Positions 52,132-62,821 of a stretch of DNA of 64,000 bases are shown here, piece after piece. A program made the position numbers and the translations under genes. The notes below the pieces were generated by a model that had not been told where the DNA came from, searched no databases, and saw nothing but the letters and a program-made list of their open reading frames with translations. Numbering within the stretch: position 1 is the first letter of the stretch; each line of letters starts with the position of its first letter. The DNA lies in NCBI GenBank assembly GCA_017306415.1, contig JAFKIL010000007.1, positions 1-64,000 of the forward strand, in the 5' to 3' direction. Source of the DNA: Microbacterium sp. GTDB taxonomy: Bacteria; Actinomycetota; Actinomycetes; Actinomycetales; Microbacteriaceae.

Positions 52132-52135
52132 GGGA

Positions 52136-53200
<1,065 letters not shown>

Positions 53201-53359
53201 CGGCTTCCCCCTCGATGCGGGCGCTCGGGTTCGGGCGCTCGGGTTCGGGTACACGGGCGTCGTCGCCCGCGTTATCCGATCGTAACCCGCATGCGTCTGG
53301 AGAGGACCGGGAGATGCCTGGGGATCCGGTCCGATTCGGCGGCGCGCCACGGGCCCGGT

Positions 53360-53365
53360 TAGAAT
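53360..53365 (+). promoter_or_regulatory. -10 box of the SRP RNA gene
   Basis: TAGAAT, a near-consensus -10 box, lies seven bases before the likely 5' end of the SRP RNA. Confidence 0.6.
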
Positions 53366-53371
53366 GGGCTC

Positions 53372-53460
53372 AGCTCTCCGCGAGGCGGCATCCAGGCCAA
53401 CTCCCCCAGGACGGAAACGTAGCAAGGGTAACCAGGCTCTGCCGGGTTCGCGGAGAGTCT
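53372..53460 (+). ncRNA. ffs: Small (4.5S-type) signal recognition particle RNA
   Basis: The ends CTCTCCGCG (53374-53382) and CGCGGAGAG (53449-53457) pair. The conserved apical part CCAGGACGGAAACG, then TAGCAAGGGTAACCAGG, contains the GNRA-type loop and the Ffh-binding bulge. The RNA forms the core of the particle that targets nascent membrane proteins. It has its own -10 box upstream and a short T tract after it, and it stands between moxR and pta. Confidence 0.93.
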
Positions 53461-53469
53461 TACTTTTCC
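53449..53469 (+). terminator. Terminator of the SRP RNA
   Basis: The 3' strand of the RNA's closing stem is followed by TCTTACTTTT, a T-rich run unusual in this GC-rich DNA and suited to intrinsic termination. Confidence 0.55.
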
Positions 53470-53516
53470 CGGCGCCCGCCCTGCGGGGGCGGCCGTCGCG
53501 AACGTAGGGTGGACGC

Positions 53517-55667
53517 GTGGCGCAGAGCATCTTCATCACGTCCGCGGAGGGCCATTCCGGCAAGTCCACGGTGGCGCTCGGCGTCCTGGACGCGCTCAGC
53601 CACGCGACCCCGCGGGTCGGGGTGTTCCGCCCCATCGCCCGGTCCACCGCCGAGCGCGACTACGTCCTCGAGATGCTGCTCGCGCACGACGGCGTGGACC
53701 TCGACTACGACGCCTGCATCGGCGTCACGTACGACGACGTGCGCCACGACCCGGAGGCCGCGCTCGGGGTCATCGTGGAGCGGTACAACACCGTCGAGGC
53801 GCAGTGCGACGCGGTCGTCATCCTCGGCAGCGACTTCACGGATGTCGGCAGCCCCGCCGAGCTCGGCTACAACGCCCGCATCGCCGCCAACCTCGGCGCG
53901 CCCGTCCTCCTCGTGCTGGGCGGGCGCTCGCAGCAGGGCCTCGGCGAGCAGCTCGGCGCCACCCACGCGCGCACGCCCGACGAGATGGGGCAGATCGCGA
54001 CGCTCACCCTGACCGAGCTCGAGCACGCGCGCGCCGACCTCCTCGCCGTCATCGCCAACCGCGCCGATCCCGACCGCCTCGCCGAGACGATCGCCGCCAT
54101 CGGCGCGGTGGTGGATGCCGCGCCCGCCTTCCGGAAGCAGGAGCCGGCCCGCCGCATCCCGGTGTGGGCCATCCCCGAGGACCGCTTCCTCGTCGCGCCC
54201 TCGGTGCGCGGAGTGATGCGCTCGCTCGACGCGACGCTCGTCAAGGGCGACCCCGAGCTCCTCACGCGCGAGGTGCTCGGCGTCGTGATGGCAGGGATGT
54301 CGATGGTCAACGTCCTGCCCCGGCTCCTCGAGGGGGCGATCGTCGTGGTCGCGGCAGACCGCACCGAGGTGCTGCTCGCGACGCTCCTCGCCAACGCCTC
54401 GGGGACCTTCCCCTCGGTGGCGGGCATCGTCCTCAACGGCCCGTTCCCGCTGCCCGACACGATCGACCGGCTGATCGACGGGCTCGACTCGTCCCTCCCG
54501 ATCCTCGCGACCGACTTCGGCACCTACGAGACCGCGCTGCGCATCATGGGCACGCGCGGCCGGCTGGCCGCCGACTCGCAGCGCCGCTACGACACGGCGC
54601 TCTCGCTCTTCGAGCAGCACGTCGACGTGGAGGAGCTCACGGTCGCGCTCGGCGTCGCCCGCTCGACCGTCGTCACGCCCCTCATGTTCGGCTACCGGCT
54701 CATCGAGCGCGCACGGTCGGACCGTAAGCGCATCGTGCTGCCCGAGGGCGACGACGACCGCGTCCTGCGTGCGGCGGCCACCGTCCTCGCCCGCGGCATC
54801 GCCGACGTCACGATCCTCGGGGACGAGACCGAGGTGCGCACGCGCGCGACCGAGCTCGGGCTCGATCTGGGGGCGGCGCAGATCCTGAGCCCCTTCGACC
54901 CGGAGCACGTCGAGCGGTTCGCCCGCGAGTACGAGCGGCTCCGCGCCCACAAGGGCATGACCTATGCCCGCGCCGCCGACACGGTCACGGACGTCTCCTA
55001 CTTCGGCACGATGATGGTCCACCTCGGCCTCGCCGACGGCATGGTCTCGGGGGCGGCGCACACCACGGCGCACACGATCCGTCCCGCGTTCGAGATCATC
55101 AAGACGAAGCCCGGGGTGTCGGTGGTGTCGAGCGTGTTCCTGATGGCGCTCGCCGACCGGGTGCTCGTGTACGGCGACTGCGCCGTCGTCCCCGACCCCA
55201 CCTCGGCGCAGCTGGCGGACATCGCCATCTCCTCGGCGGCGACCGCGCAGCAGTTCGGCATCGAGCCGCGCGTCGCGATGCTCTCCTACTCCACCGGCGA
55301 GTCGGGAGCCGGTGCCGACGTCGACAAGGTGCGCGAGGCCACCGCGCTCGTGCGCGAGCGGGCGCCCGAGCTCCTCGTGGAGGGGCCGATCCAGTACGAC
55401 GCGGCGGCCGACGCGGCGGTGGCGAAGGCCAAGCTCCCGGGCTCTTCGGTCGCGGGACGGGCCACGGTGTTCGTGTTCCCCGACCTGAACACCGGGAACA
55501 ACACGTACAAGGCGGTGCAGCGCTCGGCCGGCGCCGTCGCCATCGGACCGGTCCTGCAGGGCCTCAACAGGCCCATCAACGACCTGTCCCGCGGCGCGCT
55601 GGTCGAAGACATCGTCAACACGATCGCGATCACCGCCATCCAGGCCCAGGGAGTGGCATCCGCATGA
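53517..55667 (+). CDS. pta: Phosphate acetyltransferase
   Basis: A 716-residue enzyme that interconverts acetyl-CoA and acetyl phosphate. The N-terminal part (about 1-215) is a BioD/P-loop-like domain with ITSAEGHSGKSTVALG, the middle is a DRTGG-like domain and the C-terminal 330 residues are the catalytic domain (IVLPEGDDDRVLRAA, GMVSGAAHTTAHTIRPA, DCAVVPDPTSAQLADIA, SYSTGESGAG). This is the long form. A GTG is the start. The stop overlaps the acetate kinase start (ATGA), so the two genes of the acetate overflow pathway are co-translated. Confidence 0.95.
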   Translation: MAQSIFITSAEGHSGKSTVALGVLDALSHATPRVGVFRPIARSTAERDYVLEMLLAHDGVDLDYDACIGVTYDDVRHDPEAALGVIVERYNTVEAQCDAVVILGSDFTDVGSPAELGYNARIAANLGAPVLLVLGGRSQQGLGEQLGATHARTPDEMGQIATLTLTELEHARADLLAVIANRADPDRLAETIAAIGAVVDAAPAFRKQEPARRIPVWAIPEDRFLVAPSVRGVMRSLDATLVKGDPELLTREVLGVVMAGMSMVNVLPRLLEGAIVVVAADRTEVLLATLLANASGTFPSVAGIVLNGPFPLPDTIDRLIDGLDSSLPILATDFGTYETALRIMGTRGRLAADSQRRYDTALSLFEQHVDVEELTVALGVARSTVVTPLMFGYRLIERARSDRKRIVLPEGDDDRVLRAAATVLARGIADVTILGDETEVRTRATELGLDLGAAQILSPFDPEHVERFAREYERLRAHKGMTYARAADTVTDVSYFGTMMVHLGLADGMVSGAAHTTAHTIRPAFEIIKTKPGVSVVSSVFLMALADRVLVYGDCAVVPDPTSAQLADIAISSAATAQQFGIEPRVAMLSYSTGESGAGADVDKVREATALVRERAPELLVEGPIQYDAAADAAVAKAKLPGSSVAGRATVFVFPDLNTGNNTYKAVQRSAGAVAIGPVLQGLNRPINDLSRGALVEDIVNTIAITAIQAQGVASA

Positions 55668-56905
55668 GCGTCGTCCTCGTCGTCAACAGCGGATCGTCGT
55701 CGTTCAAATACCAGCTGCTCGACATGGACGCCGAGACGGTGCTCGCGTCGGGGCTCGTGGAGCGGATCGGAGAGCCGACCGGCGGCGCGTCGCACACCGT
55801 CACGGCCGCGGCGCTCGGCGGGGGAGGCGGGGACGGCCCCGTCCCCACGATGCTGGACGCGACCTTCCGCCGGGAGCTGCCGATCCCCGACCACACGGCG
55901 GGCTTCCGCGTCATGCTCGAAGCGTTCGCCGAGCACGGGCCGTCGCTCGAGGACCGGGCGCCCGTCGCCGTCGGCCACCGCGTCGTGCACGGCGGGGCGC
56001 GGTTCTTCGAGCCGACGCTCATCACGTCGCTCGTCGAGATCAACATCGACGAGCTGTCCGTGCTGGCCCCGCTGCACAACCCCGCGAACCTGGCCGGGAT
56101 CGTCGCGGCGAAGCACGCCTTCCCCGACGTGCCGCACGTCGCGGTGTTCGACACGGCGTTCCACCAGACGCTCGCCCCCGCGGCCTTCACCTACGCGATC
56201 GACGCCGAGCTGGCCGCGCACCACCGCATCCGTCGCTACGGGTTCCACGGGACTTCGCACAAGTTCGTGAGCGAGGAGGCGGCGGCGTTCCTGGGCCGGC
56301 CGCTGCCGGAGCTGAAGCAGATCGTGTTCCACCTCGGCAACGGGGCGTCGGTCACCGCGATCGACGGCGGCCGCTCCGTCGACACCTCGATGGGCCTCAC
56401 CCCGCTCGAGGGCCTCGTGATGGGCACCCGCTCCGGCGACGTCGACCCCGCGGTGCTGCTGCAGCTCGCGCGTCGCGCCGGGCTCGGCATCGACGAGCTC
56501 GACGACCTCCTCAACAAGCGCAGCGGGCTGCGGGGCCTGGCCGGGGTGGCCGACATGCGGGACATCCTGGAGCGCGCCGAGCGCGGGGATGCCGCGGCCG
56601 CCCTCGCCTTCGACGTCTACGTCCACCGGCTCCGCGCGTACGCCGGCGCCTACTTGGCCCAGCTCGGCGGCGTCGACGTGATCTCGTTCACGGCAGGTGT
56701 CGGCGAGAACGCGGCACCGGTGCGGGCGGCGGCGGTCGCGACGCTCGGCTTCGCCGGCGTCGAGCTCGACGACGAGCGGAACGCGGCGCGGGGGCGCGGC
56801 ATCCGGGTCATCTCCTCCGACGCGTCGGCCGTCGCGGTGCTCGTAGTGCCGACGAACGAGGAGCTCGAGATCGCGCGGCAGACCCTCGCCGTCGCCCAGG
56901 CCTGA
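55664..56905 (+). CDS. ackA: Acetate kinase
   Basis: A 413-residue ASKHA-fold kinase that makes ATP and acetate from acetyl phosphate. Seen are VLVVNSGSSSFKYQLLD at the start, AVGHRVVHGG with the conserved Arg, FDTAFHQT, YGFHGTSHKFV, FHLGNGASVTAI, DTSMGLTPLEGL and TAGVGENA. A Gly-rich insertion (ALGGGGGDGP, about 46-55) is not in most enzymes. It ends the pta-ackA operon, and a 76-bp palindromic element begins 25 bases downstream. Confidence 0.96.
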   Translation: MSVVLVVNSGSSSFKYQLLDMDAETVLASGLVERIGEPTGGASHTVTAAALGGGGGDGPVPTMLDATFRRELPIPDHTAGFRVMLEAFAEHGPSLEDRAPVAVGHRVVHGGARFFEPTLITSLVEINIDELSVLAPLHNPANLAGIVAAKHAFPDVPHVAVFDTAFHQTLAPAAFTYAIDAELAAHHRIRRYGFHGTSHKFVSEEAAAFLGRPLPELKQIVFHLGNGASVTAIDGGRSVDTSMGLTPLEGLVMGTRSGDVDPAVLLQLARRAGLGIDELDDLLNKRSGLRGLAGVADMRDILERAERGDAAAALAFDVYVHRLRAYAGAYLAQLGGVDVISFTAGVGENAAPVRAAAVATLGFAGVELDDERNAARGRGIRVISSDASAVAVLVVPTNEELEIARQTLAVAQA

Positions 56906-56930
56906 GCCGCCGGCGTCATCGGCCGGATCC

Positions 56931-57006
56931 GTCGGAAAAGCAGGCTCGGATGCCGCCCCGGACCTCGGCGAGCCGGACCGGGACCGATTCAGCCTGCCGA
57001 TCCGAC
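56931..57006. repeat. 76-bp element with 16-bp inverted ends, copy 2
   Basis: The ends GTCGGAAAAGCAGGCT and AGCCTGCCGATCCGAC pair at 12 of 16 positions, and the same end motif occurs at 16188-16263 with the same total length. It follows the ackA stop by 25 bases and could act as a terminator or be a mobile repeat. Confidence 0.65.
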
Positions 57007-57152
57007 GCCGACCGGCCCGACGACGTCTCCCGGCCGTCGCCGAACCGTCATCGCACAGGGTTCAGACGACGGGTCGCGACCACTACGCTGGCAGGACGGC
57101 GCGATGGCGAGCCGCTGCCCGCGAACCGCCCACCTGGAGGCCCGAGAACACT

Positions 57153-57881
57153 GTGACCGACGCCCTGCCCGACCTCACCGCCTACGACGCGGTGCTGTTC
57201 GATCTCGACGGGGTGCTCACCCCCACCGCCGAGGTGCACATGCACGCCTGGGCGACCATGTTCGCGGAGCTGTTCGCCGCGTGGGAGATCACGCCGCCGT
57301 ACACCGAGCGCGATTACTTCGAGTACCTCGACGGCAAGAAGCGGTACGACGGCGTCGCGAGCCTCTTGCGGAGCCGGTCGGTCGAAGTGCCGTGGGGCGA
57401 GCCGTCGGATCCCGAGACGGCGGATACCGTGTGCGGCATCGGCAACCGCAAGAACGCCTACTTCGAGCGTGCGCTGCGCGAGGACGGCATCGCCCCCTAC
57501 CCGGGTTCGATGCTCCTGATCGAGCGGCTGCGCGCCGCGGGGACGCCCATCGCCGTCGTGTCCAGCTCGAAGAACGCGGAGGAGGTGCTGCGGGTCGCCG
57601 GCATCCGCGACCTCTTCCCCGTCGTCATGGACGGCGTCATCGCCGAGCGCGACCACCTCGCGTCCAAGCCCGCCCCCGACGTCTTCGTCGAGGCCGCGCG
57701 GATGCTGGGGGTCGACCCCGCGCGCAGCGCCGCCGTAGAGGACGCCCTGAGCGGCGTGCAGTCCGCGGCCGCAGGAGGCTTCGGACTCGTCGTGGGCGTC
57801 GACCGCGGCGTGGGCGCGGACGACCTCGTCGCCGCGGGGGCGGATGTCGTCGTCGACGACCTCGCGGCCTTCGCGGCCTGA
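57153..57881 (+). CDS. HAD-family beta-phosphoglucomutase-like phosphatase
   Basis: A 242-residue HAD hydrolase. The nucleophile motif is FDLDGVLTPT near residue 15, motif II is VVSSSKNAEE, the Lys motif is ASKPAPDVF and motif IV is VEDALSGVQSA. The subfamily (beta-phosphoglucomutase/RhgB type) commonly pairs with GH65 phosphorylases, as here 49 bases downstream. It could convert beta-glucose-1-phosphate to glucose-6-phosphate. The GTG at 57153 is the first suitable start. Confidence 0.88.
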   Translation: MTDALPDLTAYDAVLFDLDGVLTPTAEVHMHAWATMFAELFAAWEITPPYTERDYFEYLDGKKRYDGVASLLRSRSVEVPWGEPSDPETADTVCGIGNRKNAYFERALREDGIAPYPGSMLLIERLRAAGTPIAVVSSSKNAEEVLRVAGIRDLFPVVMDGVIAERDHLASKPAPDVFVEAARMLGVDPARSAAVEDALSGVQSAAAGGFGLVVGVDRGVGADDLVAAGADVVVDDLAAFAA

Positions 57882-57930
57882 TCCCGAAACCCTCCAGACC
57901 TTTCCCGGAACCATCGAGACAGGAACCCGA

Positions 57931-60453
57931 ATGATCGACCGCGACCGCTTCCCCGTGGACCCCTGGCGCCTCGTCGAGACCAGCTTCGACGTCGACTCCG
58001 CCGGAGTGACCGAGACGCTGTTCGCCGTGGGCAACGGCTATCTCGGCCTGCGAGGCAACCACCCCGAGGGGCGTCATGCGCAGGAGCAGGGCACCTTCAT
58101 CAACGGCTTCCACGAGACGTTCCCGATCCGCCATGCCGAGCAGGCGTACGGCTTCGCCGAGGTCGGCCAGACGATCATCAACGCACCCGACGCGAAGGTC
58201 ATGCGGGTCTACGTCGACGACGAGCCGCTGTCGCTCGACGTCGCCGACATGCGCGAGTACAGCCGCGTCCTCGACATGCGCGACGGCGTGCTGCGCCGGC
58301 ACATCCTCTGGAACACGCCGAGCGGCAAGCAGGTCAAGATCGACTTCGAGCGGATGGTGTCGTTCGAGGCCAAGCACCTCGCGATCATGAGCGTCGAGGT
58401 GACCGTCCTGAACGCGGATGCGCCGGTGACCGTGAGCTGCCAGGTGCTGAACCGGCAGGACGGCGAGGACGTGTACGGCGGGACGCCGTCGGTGCCGCGC
58501 AAGGCCGGCTTCGATCCGCGCAAGGCGGAGCGCATCCAGGAGCGGGTGCTCCAGCCGCAGGAGTTCTGGCAGGACAAGCTCCGGTCCGCCCTGAGCTTCC
58601 GGGCGACCGACTCGGGCATGACGATGGCCGTGATCGCGGACCACATCGTGGAGACGGAGTCCGAGTACTCGGCCCGCACGCTCATCGAGCCGGACATCGC
58701 GAAGAACGTCTTCCGCGTGCAGGCGAAGGCGGGCGTCCCGGTCAAGGTGACGAAGCTCGTCAGCTACCACACCTCCCGCGGGGTGCCCGCGCGCGAGCTC
58801 GTCGACCGCTGCCGTCGCACCATCGACCGGGCGATGGCAGAGGGGGTCGCCGTCCAGTTCGAGCGCCAGCGGGCGTGGCTCGCCGCGTTCTGGGAGCGGT
58901 CGGACGTGCGCATCGGGGGACGCGACGAACTGCAGCAGGCGGCGAGGTGGTGCCTGTTCCAGCTGGCGCAGGCGGCCGCGCGGGCCGACAGCCTCGGCAT
59001 CCCCGCAAAGGGCGTCACCGGCTCCGGCTACAGCGGCCACTACTTCTGGGACACCGAGATCTACGTGCTGCCGTTCCTCGCGTACACGACCCCGCAGTGG
59101 GCGCGCAACGCGCTGCGGATGCGGTACCTCATGCTCCCGGCGGCGCGACGGCGCGCGTTCCAGCTGAACGAGGCGGGCGCGCTGTTCCCGTGGCGCACGA
59201 TCAACGGCGAGGAGGCGTCGGCCTATTACGCCGCCGGCACCGCGCAGTACCACATCAACGCCGACGTGAGCTATGCGCTCGCGAAGTACGTGCGCGCCAC
59301 CGGGGACGTGGACTTCCTCTACCGCGAGGGCGTCGACGTCGCCGTGGAGACGGCTCGCCTGTGGGCCACGCTCGGCTTCTGGCGGAGCAACGGGGGCACG
59401 GAGAGCTTCCACATCCACGGCGTGACCGGCCCGGACGAGTACACGACGGTCGTCAACGACAACCTCTTCACGAACGTGATGGCGCGGTTCAACCTGCGCT
59501 TCGCGGCCCACACCGTGCGCGACATGCAGGAGGTCGACGGCGAGACGTACCGGCTCATGGTCGACCGCCTCGGGCTGGACCCGTCCGAGCCGGAGGCGTG
59601 GGAGCGCGCCGCCGACGCGCTGCACATCCCGTACAGCGAGGCGCTGGGCATCCACCCGCAGGACGAGGTCTTCCTCGAGAAGGAGGTGTGGGACCTCGAG
59701 CGCACGCCTCCGGAGCAGCGCCCGCTCATGCTGCACTTCCACCCGCTGGTGATCTACCGGTACCAGGTGCTCAAGCAGGCGGATGTCGTGCTGGCGCTGT
59801 TCCTGCAGGGCAACCACTTCACGGCCGAGGAGAAGCTCGCCGACTTCGAGTACTACGACCCGATGACCACGGGCGACTCGACGCTGTCGGCGGTCGTGCA
59901 GGCGATCCTGGCGGCGGAGGTGGGGTACCAGGACCTCGCGCTGGAGTACTTCGACCAGTCGCTGTTCGTCGACCTCGCCGACCTGCACCACAACGCGTCG
60001 GACGGCGTGCACGTGGCGTCGGCGGGCGGGGTCTGGACGGCGCTCGTCTCGGGCTTCGGCGGCATGCGCGACCACTTCGGCGACCTGACCTTCGATCCCC
60101 GGCTGCCCGCGGACTGGACGGAGCTGTCGTACGTGCTGCACTGGCACGGCACGCGTCTCGGGGTGACCGTGACCGCGGATGCCCTGTCCATCGTGGCCGG
60201 CGAGGGCGACGCCGTGTCGTTCTCGGTGCGCGGTGCGGGCTACACGGTCCAGGGTGGCGAGACGGTCGTGATCCCGCTGGCCGATCAGGGACCGGTGATC
60301 GCCGGGAAGCCCTCGCTGCGCGAGGTGATCGGGGAGCGCCGCGAGGACGGGACGCTGCTGTCGGCGTCGATTCCAACGGTGACGACGACGATCCCGATCA
60401 TCACGACCGAGATCCCCACGGTCGGCGAGGTGACCGACGCCGTCGACGCATGA
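57931..60453 (+). CDS. Glycoside hydrolase family 65 phosphorylase
   Basis: An 840-residue (alpha/alpha)6-barrel phosphorylase that splits a disaccharide such as trehalose, maltose or kojibiose with phosphate to beta-glucose-1-phosphate. The N-terminal beta-sandwich has FAVGNGYLGLRG. The catalytic acid is about Glu503 in VTGPDEYTTVV, FWDTEIYVLPF precedes it, and HNASDGVHVASAGGVW near the end forms the phosphate site. It follows the HAD gene, so the pair can feed glucose-6-phosphate. The exact disaccharide cannot be read from the sequence. The ATG at 57931 has AGGAACCC upstream. Confidence 0.92.
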   Translation: MIDRDRFPVDPWRLVETSFDVDSAGVTETLFAVGNGYLGLRGNHPEGRHAQEQGTFINGFHETFPIRHAEQAYGFAEVGQTIINAPDAKVMRVYVDDEPLSLDVADMREYSRVLDMRDGVLRRHILWNTPSGKQVKIDFERMVSFEAKHLAIMSVEVTVLNADAPVTVSCQVLNRQDGEDVYGGTPSVPRKAGFDPRKAERIQERVLQPQEFWQDKLRSALSFRATDSGMTMAVIADHIVETESEYSARTLIEPDIAKNVFRVQAKAGVPVKVTKLVSYHTSRGVPARELVDRCRRTIDRAMAEGVAVQFERQRAWLAAFWERSDVRIGGRDELQQAARWCLFQLAQAAARADSLGIPAKGVTGSGYSGHYFWDTEIYVLPFLAYTTPQWARNALRMRYLMLPAARRRAFQLNEAGALFPWRTINGEEASAYYAAGTAQYHINADVSYALAKYVRATGDVDFLYREGVDVAVETARLWATLGFWRSNGGTESFHIHGVTGPDEYTTVVNDNLFTNVMARFNLRFAAHTVRDMQEVDGETYRLMVDRLGLDPSEPEAWERAADALHIPYSEALGIHPQDEVFLEKEVWDLERTPPEQRPLMLHFHPLVIYRYQVLKQADVVLALFLQGNHFTAEEKLADFEYYDPMTTGDSTLSAVVQAILAAEVGYQDLALEYFDQSLFVDLADLHHNASDGVHVASAGGVWTALVSGFGGMRDHFGDLTFDPRLPADWTELSYVLHWHGTRLGVTVTADALSIVAGEGDAVSFSVRGAGYTVQGGETVVIPLADQGPVIAGKPSLREVIGERREDGTLLSASIPTVTTTIPIITTEIPTVGEVTDAVDA

Positions 60454-60517
60454 TCGTCGTCGTGCCGGTCGCGCTGCGACCCGTCTCGGTGTCGCGGGCA
60501 ACCCGTAGGCTGTGGGG

Positions 60518-62818
60518 GTGACCACCGCTCTCTACCGCCGCTACCGACCGGAGTCGTTCGGCGAGATGATCGGGCAGTCCCAGGTCACCGAGCCGCTGAT
60601 GACGGCGCTGCGGACCGATCGGGTGGGCCACGCGTACCTCTTCTCCGGCCCGCGCGGCTGCGGCAAGACGACGTCGGCGCGCATCCTCGCCCGCTGCCTC
60701 AACTGCGCCCAGGGCCCGACCGACACGCCCTGCGGCGTGTGCGACAGCTGCGTCGAGCTGGGGCGCGGCGGGGGCGGCTCGCTCGACGTCGTCGAGATCG
60801 ACGCGGCCAGCCACAACGGCGTCGACGATGCGCGCGACCTGCGCGAGCGCGCGGTGTTCGCGCCGGCCCGCGACCGCTTCAAGATCTTCATCCTCGACGA
60901 GGCGCACATGGTGACGCCGCAGGGCTTCAATGCGCTGCTGAAGCTCGTCGAGGAGCCGCCCGACCACGTCAAGTTCATCTTCGCGACGACCGAGCCCGAG
61001 AAGGTCATCGGCACGATCCGTTCGCGCACGCACCACTACCCGTTCCGTCTCGTGGCTCCGGCGGCGATGCTCGAGTACGTCGGCACCCTGTGCGAGCAGG
61101 AGGGCGTGACGGTCGAGCCGGGCGTGCTGCCGCTCGTCGTGCGCGCGGGCGGCGGGTCGCCGCGCGACACGCTGTCGCTGCTCGATCAGCTCATCGCCGG
61201 GTCCGAGGGGACGGTCGTGACCTACGAGCGCGCGGTGTCGCTCCTCGGCTACACGCACGCCGAACTGCTGGACGCCGTCGTCGACGCGTTCGGTGCGGGG
61301 GATGCGGCGGCCGCGTTCTCCGCGGTCGACCGGGTCGTGCAGACCGGGCAGGATCCGCGCCGGTTCGTCGACGATCTGCTCGAGCGCCTGCGCGACCTCA
61401 TCGTGATCGCCGCGACCGGCCAGGGGGCGGCGGCCGTGCTGCGCGGCGTCCCCGCCGACGAGCTGGAGCGGATGTCGCGTCAGGCGGCGGTCTTCGGAGC
61501 CGAGCGCCTGTCGCGCATCGCCGATCTCGTCGTCGGGACGCTCGACGAGATGACCGGCGCCACCTCGCCGCGACTGCAGCTCGAGCTCATGATCGCCCGC
61601 GTGCTCGCCCATGGCGGCGTCGGCGGTCAGAGCGTTCCCGTTGCCGTTGCCGTTGCCGCCCCTTCTCCCGCCGCATCTGCCGCCCCGACTCCTGCGCCCG
61701 CTCCAGCCGCTGTGCCTGCTCCTGCCGCTGTGCCTGCTCCTGCCGCTGTGCCTGCTCCTGTCGCGGCGGAGGTAGCCGAGGCGGCCGCAGCGCCCGCGAC
61801 CGCCGCCGCGCCCGCCCCCGAGGCGACCCCCGTCGCGGCGCCCGCGGACGAGGGCGACGAGGTGCCCGCGGCATCCGCACCGGCGCTCGCGCCCGTCGCG
61901 CCCGGTCCGGTCACGCTGCAGCACATGCGCGATGCGTGGCCCGAGGTGCTGCAGCAGCTCGAGGGAATCAGCCGCGCGTCGTGGCTCATCGCGTCGGTCG
62001 CGAACGTGGCGGGGCTCGACGACGATGTCCTCACCCTGACGTTCCGCAGCCAGAGCGACGTGCAGAAGTTCAAGCAGCGCAACGCCGGGGCGGGGCCGAG
62101 CGAAGACCTGCGGTCCGCGATCCAGAGCGTGCTCGGCCTGCGCGTGAAGTACATCGCCCGCCAGGATGCCGAGGCGCCCGCGCCGCGCGCCGACGCGGAC
62201 CCGCCCCCCGACGCCGATCCGCATCCGGACGCCGATCCCGGCCCTGACGCGCCCGAGGGCACTGCGCCGGCGGATCCGTCGCCGCCCGAACCCCGGATCG
62301 CCGCCCCCGCGCCGGCGTCAGCTCCGCCGACCGCCGCTCCGCCGGCGCCCCGCGCGACGCGCCCGGCCGCGCCGTCGGCGGAACGTCGGGTGGCCTCCGC
62401 CGCGGCACCCGCGCCGGTCACCGAGTGGGCCGTCGCGCCGATCCCGACCGACGCGGGCGGTGAGACCTCGACGTCCCTCGGGTCCGCGTCGGCCGCGGCG
62501 ACCCCGGCGCAGTTCGCCGTGGACGACGACCCAGAGGACGCGGCATCCGCCCGCGCGCGGGTCGCGACGCTCGCCCCGGTGCGTGAGGGGGAGGTGCTCC
62601 CGGCCGACGAGGTCGAGACCTCGCTCGAACCCGACGACGACGAGCAGGAGGCGGAGGCCCTCTCGGTCGACGTCCCGGTCCCGCCGGTGATCGCCCCGCC
62701 CACGACCTCTCTCCGCGAGGACGGCGTGCAGCGCGTCGGCGAGGCCGTGATCCGGCAGGTGCTCGGCGCGCGATTCGTGCGCGAGGAGCCCTACGAGCCG
62801 CCCACGAGGTTCAGCTAG
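60518..62818 (+). CDS. dnaX: DNA polymerase III subunit gamma/tau
   Basis: A 766-residue clamp-loader subunit. The N-terminal AAA+ part (about 1-360) has FSGPRGCGKTTSARIL (Walker A), the zinc-binding Cys set from CLNCAQ to CGVCDSC, and ILDEAHMVTPQGFNALLK (Walker B). A long Ala/Pro/Glu-rich tail follows, with an 18-bp tandem repeat, and a tau-like segment (LQHMRDAWPEVLQQL). The GTG at 60518 gives the standard VTTALYRRYRPESF start; a GTG six bases earlier is also in frame. recR follows directly, the usual dnaX–recR order. Confidence 0.95.
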   Translation: MTTALYRRYRPESFGEMIGQSQVTEPLMTALRTDRVGHAYLFSGPRGCGKTTSARILARCLNCAQGPTDTPCGVCDSCVELGRGGGGSLDVVEIDAASHNGVDDARDLRERAVFAPARDRFKIFILDEAHMVTPQGFNALLKLVEEPPDHVKFIFATTEPEKVIGTIRSRTHHYPFRLVAPAAMLEYVGTLCEQEGVTVEPGVLPLVVRAGGGSPRDTLSLLDQLIAGSEGTVVTYERAVSLLGYTHAELLDAVVDAFGAGDAAAAFSAVDRVVQTGQDPRRFVDDLLERLRDLIVIAATGQGAAAVLRGVPADELERMSRQAAVFGAERLSRIADLVVGTLDEMTGATSPRLQLELMIARVLAHGGVGGQSVPVAVAVAAPSPAASAAPTPAPAPAAVPAPAAVPAPAAVPAPVAAEVAEAAAAPATAAAPAPEATPVAAPADEGDEVPAASAPALAPVAPGPVTLQHMRDAWPEVLQQLEGISRASWLIASVANVAGLDDDVLTLTFRSQSDVQKFKQRNAGAGPSEDLRSAIQSVLGLRVKYIARQDAEAPAPRADADPPPDADPHPDADPGPDAPEGTAPADPSPPEPRIAAPAPASAPPTAAPPAPRATRPAAPSAERRVASAAAPAPVTEWAVAPIPTDAGGETSTSLGSASAAATPAQFAVDDDPEDAASARARVATLAPVREGEVLPADEVETSLEPDDDEQEAEALSVDVPVPPVIAPPTTSLREDGVQRVGEAVIRQVLGARFVREEPYEPPTRFS
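61709..61762 (+). repeat. 18-bp tandem repeat inside dnaX
   Basis: Three copies of GCTGTGCCTGCTCCTGCC, the third with one change, encode an AVPAPA repeat in the linker. The codons end in T or G (GCT, GTG, CCT), unlike the rest of the gene. Confidence 0.7.
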
Positions 62819-62821
62819 CCC

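Noticed and set aside
53370-53460. Possible riboswitch before pta
   Set aside because: The conserved apical loop and closing stem identify it as SRP RNA, and it has its own -10 box and T tract.
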